A stretch of 64,000 nucleotides of DNA from Geobacter sp. FeAm09 (GCF_008330225.1 NZ_CP042466.1:3776001-3840000); one strand, 5' to 3'. Counted from the first letter of the stretch, positions 19,101 to 27,867 are shown. Translations and numbers: made by a program. Notes: generated by a model from the sequence alone, not told the origin.

Positions 19101-19223
19101 AACGTAGTCAACACCGCCGCCGGCATCGTGCCCAAGACGCCGCGCGGCACCGGCGCCACCTGCACCCACGGCAGCATCACCGCGGGCAACTGCCACAACG
19201 GGTCGGGCACCCAGACGTGGTAG
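16179..19223 (+). CDS. Giant multiheme c-type cytochrome lipoprotein (CxxCH plus expanded CxnCH sites)
   Basis: The 1014-residue product has a lipobox (TLFAC near residue 20), indicating a lipid-anchored exported protein. I count 19 canonical CxxCH sites and about eleven expanded ones: six Cx5CH (such as CLNTAGCH and CFNNTLCH), one Cx4CH (CTATYCH), one Cx6CH and three with longer gaps. The first half holds three tandem repeats of roughly 125 residues that alternate CxxCH and Cx5CH. The C-terminal part contains the CxxxxCH...CxxCH module known from Geobacter cytochromes. GGAGGT precedes ATG 16179. It is likely the surface-exposed terminal electron carrier of the porin-cytochrome locus. Whether the expanded sites carry haem is unknown. 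Confidence 0.88.
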   Translation: MKRLFKPALCALVAVTLFACSKGNDKAANIDPRTGKHPAGWAVANTGGSHPAAFLSVPSSCYECHGKDLKGGISAVSCFTASRSGMTCHANGPSGHPAGWAAPDVHGAAAKAALSGMNGLAHCQVCHGADFSGGIAKKSCLNTAGCHGAGIMAAHSPKPWLSRIGGRSHTSADASNAAACAVCHTAGANSSRTPATPAPAGTAPGCFNNTLCHGVEGHAFASWTSGSFHGAAAKAAGGGITVNGQYSPVSSFASCSVCHGTDYGGGTAQQTCLKTAGCHGANVAAPHPARPWRSTTGGATHTTTDTSNAGQCAICHTNGANSTRAPRAGDPVGITGCFNNTLCHGTEGHPTGWSAAAQHGAAAKGAPGATTGFSSCQPCHGTTFNNGAEPSCTNTLGCHGLFVSSPHPAKPWSSTVAGASTHTTTDPGNAAICAACHTAGANSTVVPPNPASGTAGCYNNTLCHFHQIPFAPPTVDPSVHGGLAKQDLTVCQTCHGVKGTTAFDGLALAGGVTTIACSGCHTFAKAHPTAWQGSTVNPGETVIYSHRTAGNIANACSLCHDVTQGRTPPLATAPSCFSTTFTNSLAQAGTCHANGPGAAPHSVPYPNHNATARSNFNYCLGCHQVAANAAGSKPPGCQNCHLSDPTATPTGCTSCHAKPPAGTAYPNIAGVHASHAVLNVTENATQTAVCDQCHTGLGLGTLDHLNRARARASAVQANPVVFGSLAFTGGLAPTYTAATQTCTATYCHGNTLDKPASAILSPSWTTPFLTGSAASDCIKCHGYPPSSHAAGMTPTQCITCHPHVNSSGTGFTDATKHINGVVDATGSHAVPYLTHNASAAASCLAANGGCHSTGTAASPYPAATGVPPDCMSCHTLADPLGTGNGLGNCKSCHGTGGTGTLAAPTGTTWPNIRGTNTNARHPSHQGSSCGYCHPNVDTTGRFTGTIAAGTVAAGSGAGVNHGPNKTMTSGTSQTNVVNTAAGIVPKTPRGTGATCTHGSITAGNCHNGSGTQTW

Positions 19224-19252
19224 CGGCCTGATACGCCACCCACAACAGCGAC

Positions 19253-19279
19253 GGCCGGGCAGCATATGCGCCCGGCCTT
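19253..19279. terminator. Hairpin between the multiheme cytochrome and the sigma-54 activator
   Basis: GGCCGGGC and GCCCGGCC pair around a nine-base loop between two convergent genes. The T-run is poor on both sides, so a bidirectional terminator is inferred mostly from position. Confidence 0.6.
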
Positions 19280-19302
19280 CGTTCCGTTCCGAAGATTTCT
19301 CC

Positions 19303-22122
19303 TCAGCCGATCTTCACCGTCTTGTACAAAAAATTCTTGAACTTGTACAGCCGCAGCCGTTCTTCCTCCGCATCTCCGCCCCCAACCGCCTTGAGGTAGC
19401 GCGCCACGGCCGGCAGGGTCTTGCCCGCCGCGGCGCGCGCCTTTTCGATCACCAGCCGCACCGTCTCCCGGGGGATGTCGCTGCGGGAAAACGGTTCGTA
19501 CACCTCGCCCCAGAAATCGCCACCACCGGCGATCCGGTGCAGGATGTCGTCGGCCAGCCGCTCGTCCAGGTCCCGGGCCGGGGGGAGCTGCCGGGCACTG
19601 TTGCCGCCATCGCCCATGCCGGCAACGGCCTGGGCGATGGCGTCGCCCGTGATGACGTTCTTGCGCCGGAAAAAGAGCGCCCGGAGCAGGATGCTGCGCA
19701 GTTCGCGGATATTCCCCTTGTAGGTATGCCGCGTGAGGATCTCCTTGGCCTCCCTGGTGAGCACGGGGGGCTTGTCCGAGGGCTCGTTTTCGCCCCGGTA
19801 GGTGCGGTACAGCTTCCCCAGGAAGTGCACCGACAGGTCGGGGATGTCCTCGCGCCGCTCGTTGAGGGACGGCAGGCGGATGGAGAGTTCGGCCAGGCGG
19901 TGGTACAGGTCCTCGCGGAAACGGCCGGCGGCGATCTCCTCCTGCAGGTTCTTGTTGGTGGCCGCCACCACCAGCACGCGGCTGTAGCGTTCCGTGTTCT
20001 CTCCCAGGCGCACGAACCCGCCGTTGTCCAGGAAGCGGAGCAGCTGCACCTGGGTCTTGGGGTCGGCATCGCCGATCTCGTCCAGGAAGACGATGCCGCC
20101 GATGGTCTCCTCCAGGATGCCGCGCCGGTCGGTGTAGGCGCCAGTGAAGGCCCCCTTCTTGTGGCCGAACAGTTCGGAATAGGTCAACTCCCCGGCATAG
20201 GCGGCGATGTTGCTCTTCTTGACCGGCAGCTCGCCCCCCGGGTTGATCTGGCTGCGGTAGAGGCCGTTTAGGTTGTTGTACAGGTTGTTGAAAAAGAACT
20301 CCTTGCCCGAACCGGTGGGGCCGGTCACCAGGATCGACGGCAGCCCGATGGTGGCCTCCTGGAGGATGTTGCGGCTCCAGAAGACGATCCGGTTGAACAG
20401 CGGCCGCGAAACGGTGCTGATGAACTCCACCACGGCCTGGGACGCGGAGCTGTTGCCGATCATGTTGCCCAGGCGGTAGGAGGAGACGTGCGGGTCCTTG
20501 TAGGCCACGTCGCTGGTCAGCCGGTTCACCTCCCCCTGGAGCCGCTCGATGCGCTGCAGGTCCGAAATATGCCGGGCGGTGAGGGAGCCGATGATCTGGA
20601 GGATGCGGCGGTGCTCCTCGCGGAAATGGTCGTAGTACAGGGAGTTGAGGCAGATCACCGCGATCACCTCGTCGTCGCAGATAACCGGCACGGCGATCTC
20701 GCTCTTCAACAGGTCGCTCATGGAGCGGTGGAAGCCGCTGGCCTGCTGCTCCTCCTCCACCCGGGCGATGATCTTGGGCTGCTTGGTGAAAGCCACGTAG
20801 CCGGTGAGGCTGCGCTCCTCGGGCGGCAATTCCTCGCCGCCGATGAGAAACGGCGGGATGTACTTCTTGAGCCACTCCTTGTTCTTGGCGCCGATGATCG
20901 TCCCGGCCTCGTCCTCCACCACCAGCCACTTGACCCCGTCCCGCTCGCTGACCACGGCGATGCTGCCGGTATCCGCGCCGATCAGCTCGGTGGCCTTGGA
21001 GAGCACCTTGGTCAAAAACGGCTGGAGGCTCTCGGTGCTCTCGTTCAGCAGGTCGGTGATCTCGGACAGCACCCGGATCTCCAGATGTTCGCCCCCCACC
21101 TCGCTGATGACCCGCTCCACCATCTCGGCATGGGTCTGCAACAGCCCCATCTCGAAATCGCTGAACCGGTACAGGTCGTGGGAAAAATAGTTCACCAGGC
21201 AGATGACGCGGCGGCTCTTGGGCTCGAAGCGCGGCACCACGTAGAGTGAGCGCAGGGCCATGGACTCGGTCAGTTCCCGCTTTTGCAGCCGGTGCTGGGT
21301 CAGGTCGGCGATGAAGATCGGCTTGAGCAGGCGCTCGTCGTCGATCACCGCCTGGTCGTCCACATACTGGGAGATCAGCGACCGGCCCCGGTGCAGATCG
21401 ATGGCCCCCTGCTGGTCGTAGAGCGCCTTGAGCCCCGCGTCCTCCGAATAGCTGGCCAGGATCTCCAGTTCGCCCACCGCCGCTCCCGGCTGCTGTCCCG
21501 GCACGAGCACCGACGCCAGGGAGAGCTTCTCGATCAGCCGCACCGCCGACTGCACCATCATGCCCGCCGCCTCCCGGGCCTTGAACTCCTCCAGGCGGCG
21601 GGCCAACTGCACCTGCTGGTGATAGATGCGGGCCTGGTCGAGCCGGTCGGCCGCGAAACCGGTAAAATCGGCCAAAAGCGACTTGTCCTGGGCGTTCAGG
21701 ATCTCCCCGCCCGTTTCGCTGTCGACGCAGAGCACGCCGATGGACTTGCCCAGGCTCACCACCGGCATGATCCAGGCAGAACGGAAGGAGAAGGTCTCGG
21801 CAAAGAGGCGGTCGGCCGACAGGGGCGGGGCTGCGGCGCTCTTGAAATCCACGGGATACTGGCTGACGAAGACACTGGAAACCACGGTCTCGGTGGAGAT
21901 GATGGGGAAATGCACGTCGCGGATGGCCGCCGCCTGGTCGCCGGTGGCATAGACGCAGGAGAGCGCCCCCCGGGTCAGGTCCTCCAGGTAGATGCGCACC
22001 CGTTCGCTCCCGGACAGCAGGCGGGCGCCCTCGGAGAGGGCGTACAGCAGCTCCCCCTGGTTCTCCTTGCCGTAGGTGGCGATCTTGGCGCGCAAGGCGT
22101 CCAGTCTGGTATCGGTGGGCAT
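19303..22122 (-). CDS. Sigma-54-dependent activator with GAF-type sensory domains
   Basis: The 939-residue product has two N-terminal GAF-like regions (about residues 20-180 and 330-540) and a central AAA+ domain. Walker A GPTGSGKE lies near 598, the sigma-54-contact loop GAFTGA near 656, and Walker B IVFLDEIGD and the R-finger region RFREDLYHRLAEL follow. The C-terminal 60 residues lack a textbook Fis helix-turn-helix, though a divergent one may be present (AVARYLKA...KFKNFLYKTV). ATG 22122 follows AGGAGCACAT. It is convergent with the porin-cytochrome genes; its target promoters are not visible here. Confidence 0.88.
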   Translation of the reverse strand: MPTDTRLDALRAKIATYGKENQGELLYALSEGARLLSGSERVRIYLEDLTRGALSCVYATGDQAAAIRDVHFPIISTETVVSSVFVSQYPVDFKSAAAPPLSADRLFAETFSFRSAWIMPVVSLGKSIGVLCVDSETGGEILNAQDKSLLADFTGFAADRLDQARIYHQQVQLARRLEEFKAREAAGMMVQSAVRLIEKLSLASVLVPGQQPGAAVGELEILASYSEDAGLKALYDQQGAIDLHRGRSLISQYVDDQAVIDDERLLKPIFIADLTQHRLQKRELTESMALRSLYVVPRFEPKSRRVICLVNYFSHDLYRFSDFEMGLLQTHAEMVERVISEVGGEHLEIRVLSEITDLLNESTESLQPFLTKVLSKATELIGADTGSIAVVSERDGVKWLVVEDEAGTIIGAKNKEWLKKYIPPFLIGGEELPPEERSLTGYVAFTKQPKIIARVEEEQQASGFHRSMSDLLKSEIAVPVICDDEVIAVICLNSLYYDHFREEHRRILQIIGSLTARHISDLQRIERLQGEVNRLTSDVAYKDPHVSSYRLGNMIGNSSASQAVVEFISTVSRPLFNRIVFWSRNILQEATIGLPSILVTGPTGSGKEFFFNNLYNNLNGLYRSQINPGGELPVKKSNIAAYAGELTYSELFGHKKGAFTGAYTDRRGILEETIGGIVFLDEIGDADPKTQVQLLRFLDNGGFVRLGENTERYSRVLVVAATNKNLQEEIAAGRFREDLYHRLAELSIRLPSLNERREDIPDLSVHFLGKLYRTYRGENEPSDKPPVLTREAKEILTRHTYKGNIRELRSILLRALFFRRKNVITGDAIAQAVAGMGDGGNSARQLPPARDLDERLADDILHRIAGGGDFWGEVYEPFSRSDIPRETVRLVIEKARAAAGKTLPAVARYLKAVGGGDAEEERLRLYKFKNFLYKTVKIG

Positions 22123-22374
22123 ATGTGCTCCTGAGCCGGGGTGGGATGCGCTCTGCGGGTTGGCGCGTACCGGCGCTTGGACTTGAGTAACTATTTTACA
22201 CAGTTGAGTTTAGCGCGGCGGGGGTGGGGTGTCAAGAGGGAGGCGTGTCATCTTGTTCGAGTCCGTACTGGCTCCCCAGCGCGGACAAATCTGGGCGCTG
22301 GTAAGAGGAGATTTCACTATAACGGGGCTGAGGGTGTGCGGGTTCGCCGCACCACCCGAGGGTTGGACAATGAG

Positions 22375-23508
22375 CTATCGCCCCATAGCATCAAGCAAGT
22401 CCTTCACAACTTGTTGAAGTCCCTTTTGAGATGATGTTGCTAATCGGTCGGCAAGGAGTGGCGAGTTAGATCTGACCGTCTCCAAAGCAACATTATGCCA
22501 TACTGGCAAAATAACTTTATTCCCCTCAAATTCTCTAGCTACTAAACCATCTAATTCTTTTTGCGGCCATTCCTTTTGAAGAAATGATTCACTTATCACT
22601 ACTACCCCATATTTTGAGTGAGCCAAACCTTTATCGATTGATCGGCGGAGACTGTCCCCAACACGTAGGGTAAATTCATCAAACCAAACATGAAGACCAG
22701 CATCTTGCAACGCGCTAGCAAGCGGGCGTGCAAAAGCCTCTTTGTCCTCAGATGCATGAGAGATGAAAACGTCCCATTCTTTTTGTGGTTGTTTGGGGGC
22801 TGCTGATGCAGTCTTTTCAACCCGTGAAGACTTTGGAGTCTCAGCCGGAAGGGCCTCTGAAGTTACAACTAACGGTATACCCAAGAGATCAGAAATATCG
22901 TCATGAGCAGACATTCGTTGACGACGTCTGCTTATTGCAGCATATATCTGTCCCGACAATGAAACAGTGATATTTTGGAGTTGGGATGCTTGGCTGGTTA
23001 AGTAAAATTTTATATCGTCAAGAGTTCTTTCATATTGCTGCTTGATTTTCTCTGGGCCTTCATCGATTGGGGTATCAATGATTATTTCAACTGTTCCTTC
23101 TGACTTTCCGTGGGACTCATTGATGTTTGCACATGGAAAGGTAGTGCGCCAAGAGTTCGGGCGAAGTTTCCAAAGACCAGGATCTCCTTTGAAAGGAACC
23201 AATATTCTGACGCGTGTGCCATCTACGTAAAGCGGGCCACCACCTCGATTGAATATATTACGCATAGGGTCACCACTGACATCTATTTTCACCTCTTCCT
23301 TCCGCATTGTTTTCTCGGCTTCAAGAAGCTCTAGTGGTTTGACTGCTAATTGTTCCATTAATTCATTCAACAACTGTTCGTCGGTTGAAGATACGAATTT
23401 TTTAGTGGGAATAGTATCAACTATGTCTTGAGCCTTAGCGAAATGTGCTCGTAGCGTTGCATCAAGGTCGCCTTCTGCAAAAAGATAATTATCCCTGCCT
23501 CTTCTCAT
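22375..23508 (-). CDS. TIR-domain protein, probable NAD-degrading effector
   Basis: The 377-residue product has a C-terminal TIR domain from about residue 245: WDVFISHASEDK, FDEFTLRVGDSLRRSIDKGL, VVVISESFLQKEWPQKELDG. The glutamate in QKELDG sits where bacterial TIR NADases have the catalytic residue. Residues 1-230 are an unrecognised domain that could sense a trigger. ATG 23508 follows GGAGGATGAAGC. Composition is lower in GC than nearby core genes, and an IS30 remnant lies just upstream, which supports acquisition. TIR proteins often act in anti-phage abortive infection, but no partner gene of a named system is adjacent. Confidence 0.85.
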   Translation of the reverse strand: MRRGRDNYLFAEGDLDATLRAHFAKAQDIVDTIPTKKFVSSTDEQLLNELMEQLAVKPLELLEAEKTMRKEEVKIDVSGDPMRNIFNRGGGPLYVDGTRVRILVPFKGDPGLWKLRPNSWRTTFPCANINESHGKSEGTVEIIIDTPIDEGPEKIKQQYERTLDDIKFYLTSQASQLQNITVSLSGQIYAAISRRRQRMSAHDDISDLLGIPLVVTSEALPAETPKSSRVEKTASAAPKQPQKEWDVFISHASEDKEAFARPLASALQDAGLHVWFDEFTLRVGDSLRRSIDKGLAHSKYGVVVISESFLQKEWPQKELDGLVAREFEGNKVILPVWHNVALETVRSNSPLLADRLATSSQKGLQQVVKDLLDAMGR

Positions 23509-23537
23509 GCTTCATCCTCCGATTGAATATAGTTCTA

Positions 23538-23764
23538 GGAATTCCGGTGAATTCTATTCGTAAGTGCACCACATGAGGTAAGAGCAGGACATGATGGGAT
23601 TTTCTGGTAATGTGAGAAGCACGACCAACTCACTACCGGAAAGGATCCCACCATGTCCTACACTCATCTTACCGAAAAAGGTCGATATGTCATTAGCCAT
23701 TTAAGATTGGCGAAATTTAGTTTGCGAGAGATTGCCCGACGTCTTGGGCGAGGGGGAATTCCGG
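23538..23764 (+). mobile_element. Truncated IS30-family insertion sequence
   Basis: An open frame from ATG 23653 encodes MSYTHLTEKGRYVISHL followed by LAKFSLREIARRLGRG, the N-terminal helix-turn-helix of IS30-type transposases, and then breaks off at about 23753. The remaining roughly 300 residues with the DDE core are absent. The remnant is bounded on both sides by the 10-base sequence GGAATTCCGG (23538-23547 and 23755-23764). It cannot be active. Confidence 0.75.
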
Positions 23765-23765
23765 G

Positions 23766-23812
23766 GATAGCATACTTAACTCATAATTTAGTATCCTGCC
23801 CCCAGAACTCGT
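23766..23812 (+). repeat. Short repeat GATAGCATACTTAACTC
   Basis: The motif GATAGCATACTTAACTC here and GACAGCATACGTAACTC near 24510 match at 15 of 17 bases in the same orientation. They flank the 187-residue membrane-protein gene. They resemble the GGGGACAGTATACTTAATT-type dispersed repeats of Geobacter genomes, by memory only. Confidence 0.4.
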
Positions 23813-23813
23813 A

Positions 23814-24377
23814 CTATTTGAAATTACCCCGTTCCTTCAATTTGGAGATGATCATATCGGCCTCTGCCTCATCAATTGACGTTCCAAAACGGAAAGTTTT
23901 TGCCCCATAGTCAAATGCTATGAGGCCACCACCATAGCCCCAAAACCGCATAGCGGAGTTGAAGTCAAACGGGTTAAATTCTCCAGACATTACGCGAAGA
24001 TTCTTTAAATGTGAAAGATCATATTCATGCTCTTTTCCAAATCCTTTAATGTCCTTTTTGATACAAAGGACATCTGATTTCAGAGTAATAACTTCTTTTC
24101 CAAAGGCCATCCAAAACCAAATAAAAATTGCAAATCCGCCGCCGACCGTCCAAGCAACAAGCCAGGCAGCGAGAAATGCTGTGCCGCCAGCATCTTTCAT
24201 TTGGCCGCCAAATAGTTGGGAGCCTGCTCCGAAAAAGCCGGCACACCAGCCTACGAGCCATGCACCCAAAAATAACATCAGAAAAATATTCTTCTTTGAA
24301 GGGATAGTAACCACAAAACCGGTTGATACATCACTGAAAGAAGAACGCAGTCCAGGAGGTGCTACGCGTGCCATCAT
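23814..24377 (-). CDS. Membrane protein with a predicted beta-rich cytoplasmic domain
   Basis: I do not recognise the family by name. The 187-residue product has two adjacent hydrophobic segments (IFLMLFLGAWLVGWCAGFF near residue 30 and FLAAWLVAWTVGGGFAIFIW near 70). A C-terminal half of about 95 residues (ITLKSDVLCIKKDIKGFG through MIISKLKERG) has alternating strands like membrane-anchored PH-like domains. Start ATG 24377 follows AAAAGGAGACC; ATG 24374 is equally possible. It sits between two short direct repeats next to the IS30 remnant, and its base composition is lower in GC than core genes. Confidence 0.65.
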   Translation of the reverse strand: MMARVAPPGLRSSFSDVSTGFVVTIPSKKNIFLMLFLGAWLVGWCAGFFGAGSQLFGGQMKDAGGTAFLAAWLVAWTVGGGFAIFIWFWMAFGKEVITLKSDVLCIKKDIKGFGKEHEYDLSHLKNLRVMSGEFNPFDFNSAMRFWGYGGGLIAFDYGAKTFRFGTSIDEAEADMIISKLKERGNFK

Positions 24378-24410
24378 GGTCTCCTTTTAATACACTGTCC
24401 TCACCCTTCC

Positions 24411-24502
24411 CCTTCTACACCACCCAAACACGCATTTCAACGCAATTTAAGCATGTTAAATAAGGGTTGTTCTAGGGGGGCAGCTCTCCAAAACTCAAAT
24501 TT
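24411..24502 (+). repeat. Repeat block B: CTTCTACnCCA...CATTTCAACGCAATTT plus CTCCAAAACTCAAATTT
   Basis: The stretch from about 24411 is very similar to 25151-25215 (shared CATTTCAACGCAATTT and AGCATGTTA). It is also related to the reverse complement of 5475-5575. It contains half of the ATGTTAA palindrome. Directly after it, TCTCCAAAACTCAAATTT (24485-24502) is identical to 8418-8435 at the right edge of the AT-rich island. Confidence 0.55.
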
Positions 24503-24571
24503 TAAGAATTCTGTGGACAGCATACGTAACTCTCCAATGTAATATACTCTCCCGAAATCCTCCGCCGATCA

Positions 24572-25078
24572 TTACCTGCCGCTATTCAGATAATACTCCA
24601 GTGACTCCTGGGAAAAACCGTTCATCCTGTTCGAACCGATGATGATCAGCGGCACGCCGCGGCCACCCAGTTCCTTGTAACGTTTATGGGCGGCGCCGTC
24701 CTTTTCGATGTCGTAGGCGACGTAGGGTATGCCCCTGCCTTTCAGGTACGCCTGGGCCTTTTTGCAGTAGCCGCACCAGTCCGTGACGTAGAGTTCCACC
24801 ATACCGGAGAAGCCCTCTTTCCTGGCGGGTTCGGCCGGTGCCACTATCTTCTTCGTTGTACCGCGCGGCGCGGGTTGGGGTTGTGGTTGAGCGAGGGGGG
24901 CTGGAGCGAAGTCGCTGTCGTTATAGACCTTTACCTTCCTGCGCTTCTTGGAGGCAGGTGGAGGCGTGTCCTTGAAGGTCACCACCCCGTTTTCATCCAC
25001 CCATTTGTACATCTCGGCTCCGGCGAGCGAGAAGCCAAGCGACAGGATGACGAGTGCCAGCACCAGCTTTGTGAACAT
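24572..25078 (-). CDS. Exported DUF4124-glutaredoxin fusion protein
   Basis: The 168-residue product has a signal peptide (MFTKLVLALVILSLGFSLAGA), a DUF4124 module (EMYKWVDENGVVTFKDTPPP), a proline/lysine linker, and a glutaredoxin-like domain from about residue 92 (VELYVTDWCGYCKKAQAYLKGRGI, GVPLIIIG). The CGYC pair is the predicted thiol-disulfide active site. It likely acts in the periplasm on protein disulfides, but partners are unknown. A GGGGGGAAA ribosome site precedes ATG 25078. It is an isolated gene. Confidence 0.85.
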   Translation of the reverse strand: MFTKLVLALVILSLGFSLAGAEMYKWVDENGVVTFKDTPPPASKKRRKVKVYNDSDFAPAPLAQPQPQPAPRGTTKKIVAPAEPARKEGFSGMVELYVTDWCGYCKKAQAYLKGRGIPYVAYDIEKDGAAHKRYKELGGRGVPLIIIGSNRMNGFSQESLEYYLNSGR

Positions 25079-25196
25079 TTTCCCCCCATGGCGTAGTTCG
25101 AGTCTGCTTGGGAATTACGGGGACGGTATTCTTGGCTCTTAATCCGCCCATCCCCCTTCTACTCCAGCCAAACACACATTTCAACGCAATTTCAGC

Positions 25197-25215
25197 ATGT
25201 TAATAAATTTAACAT
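25197..25215. promoter_or_regulatory. 19-bp palindrome ATGTTAA-N5-TTAACAT (copy 3)
   Basis: Perfect seven-base arms with spacer TAAAT, about 120 bases upstream of the glutaredoxin-like gene and inside repeat block C (25151-25215). Identical arms occur at 5475. Confidence 0.55.
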
Positions 25216-25287
25216 AACTGCCGCCATCATCTATCCCACTGTTTTCACACGAAAAACGGCACCCGAAACCTGTTCGGATGCCGCCGT

Positions 25288-25306
25288 TTGTATCACTTTG
25301 ATACAA
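25288..25306. repeat. Palindrome TTGTATC-ACTTT-GATACAA
   Basis: A perfect seven-base inverted repeat between the higBA terminator and the glutaredoxin-like gene. It is followed by a run of A, so it could be a terminator for the minus strand or a regulator site. Confidence 0.45.
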
Positions 25307-25324
25307 AAAAAGTTGTTCTGACCG

Positions 25325-25369
25325 CAAGACAAAGGGCCTGCAGATCGACCCCGCAGGCCCTTTGTCTTG
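25325..25369 (-). terminator. 17-bp perfect hairpin after higBA
   Basis: CAAGACAAAGGGCCTGC pairs perfectly with GCAGGCCCTTTGTCTTG around an 11-base loop. It lies about 80 bases beyond the antitoxin stop on the minus strand. It is the natural transcript end of the toxin-antitoxin operon. Confidence 0.65.
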
Positions 25370-25451
25370 ATTACAACCATGCGGAGCTCTCCGCTACATT
25401 TTCATGAATGCTCCCCAAGGCCTAAGCCGGAAAACATATCGAGCGGGGTGG

Positions 25452-25757
25452 TTATGCCGGAACCTCTTGCATTGGCTGGATGGTAATAGTCAGCCCCATA
25501 CCGTGGAGCACATTAAACAGGCTGGTAAGTTCCGGGTTGCCCCGCTTCGAAAGCATCTGGTAAAGACTTTCGCGCTTTACATGCGATCTTTCGGCAATTG
25601 CCGCCATGCCGCCGTTAGCCTGCGCCACTTCCCGCAATGCAATCAACATGGCTGACTTGTCGCCATCCTCCAGGACTGCGTTGAGATACGCAGCCGCATT
25701 TTCCGGGGATTTCAGCCACTCGTGAAGATCGGATTCATAATCGGTCATCTGTTTCAT
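25452..25757 (-). CDS. higA: Addiction-module antidote protein, HigA-like
   Basis: The 101-residue product is a helix-turn-helix antitoxin: MKQMTDYESDLHEWLKSPEN, ALREVAQANGGMAAIAERSHVKRESLYQMLSKRGNP near residues 49-83, LGLTITIQP-like tail. It should bind and neutralise the adjacent RelE-fold toxin and repress the operon. ATG 25757 follows AGGAGCAAAGAAA. It overlaps the toxin gene by four bases, the toxin-first order typical of higBA and of the Gp49-like killer/antidote modules. Confidence 0.85.
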   Translation of the reverse strand: MKQMTDYESDLHEWLKSPENAAAYLNAVLEDGDKSAMLIALREVAQANGGMAAIAERSHVKRESLYQMLSKRGNPELTSLFNVLHGMGLTITIQPMQEVPA

Positions 25758-26089
25758 TTTCTTTGCTCCTGATGGTTTTTCCAAAACTTCCGGGCGGTTT
25801 CAATGTCGCGCTGCTGAGTCCCTTTGTCGCCGCCGCACAAAAGAAGAATAATCGTTCCGGCATCTATCGCGTAATAAACTCTGTAACCGGGGCCATGATC
25901 GATTTTCAACTCCACAACGCCTTCACCCACATTGCGGACTGTGCCAAAGTTTCCTGCTTTCACCCGCGTCAAGCGGGCACGTATGCGTACTGCCGCTACT
26001 TGGTCACGCAAGCCTTGCAGCCATTCCCGGAATGGCTTGTTCCCGTGTTCGTCGGTGTAGTAGGCTATCCGGTATGGTTCCGTTTGCAT
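25754..26089 (-). CDS. higB: Addiction-module killer protein, HigB/Gp49-like RelE-fold toxin
   Basis: The 111-residue product matches the phage-derived Gp49-like family: YRIAYYTDEHGNKPFREWLQGLRDQ, RARLTRVKAGNFGTVRNVGEGVVELKIDHGPGYRVYY, ILLLCGGDKGTQQRDIETAR. These toxins are RelE-fold ribonucleases acting on translated mRNA. The start codon lies nine bases from a palindromic operator. It is co-translated with the antitoxin through an ATGA overlap. Confidence 0.87.
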   Translation of the reverse strand: MQTEPYRIAYYTDEHGNKPFREWLQGLRDQVAAVRIRARLTRVKAGNFGTVRNVGEGVVELKIDHGPGYRVYYAIDAGTIILLLCGGDKGTQQRDIETARKFWKNHQEQRK

Positions 26090-26097
26090 TGCTTATA

Positions 26098-26117
26098 TTG
26101 TAAGTTATATCTTACAA
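26098..26117. promoter_or_regulatory. Palindromic operator of higBA
   Basis: TTGTAAG, spacer TTATAT, CTTACAA: a perfect inverted repeat directly upstream of the toxin start. The spacer looks like a -10 element (TATATT-like), so bound antitoxin would occlude the promoter. Confidence 0.7.
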
Positions 26118-26136
26118 CGTGTCAAACGAAAACAAA

Positions 26137-26167
26137 AAGGGCCTACGGATCATCTCCGTAGGCCCTT
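26137..26167. terminator. Terminator between RNase J and higBA
   Basis: AAGGGCCTACGG and CCGTAGGCCCTT are perfect arms with a seven-base loop, with an A-run on the left. On the minus strand this A-run becomes a U-tract, so it terminates the RNase J transcript. Confidence 0.8.
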
Positions 26168-26194
26168 ACCTTGGTCGCGAATATGTGGAGAGCG

Positions 26195-27867
<1,673 letters not shown>

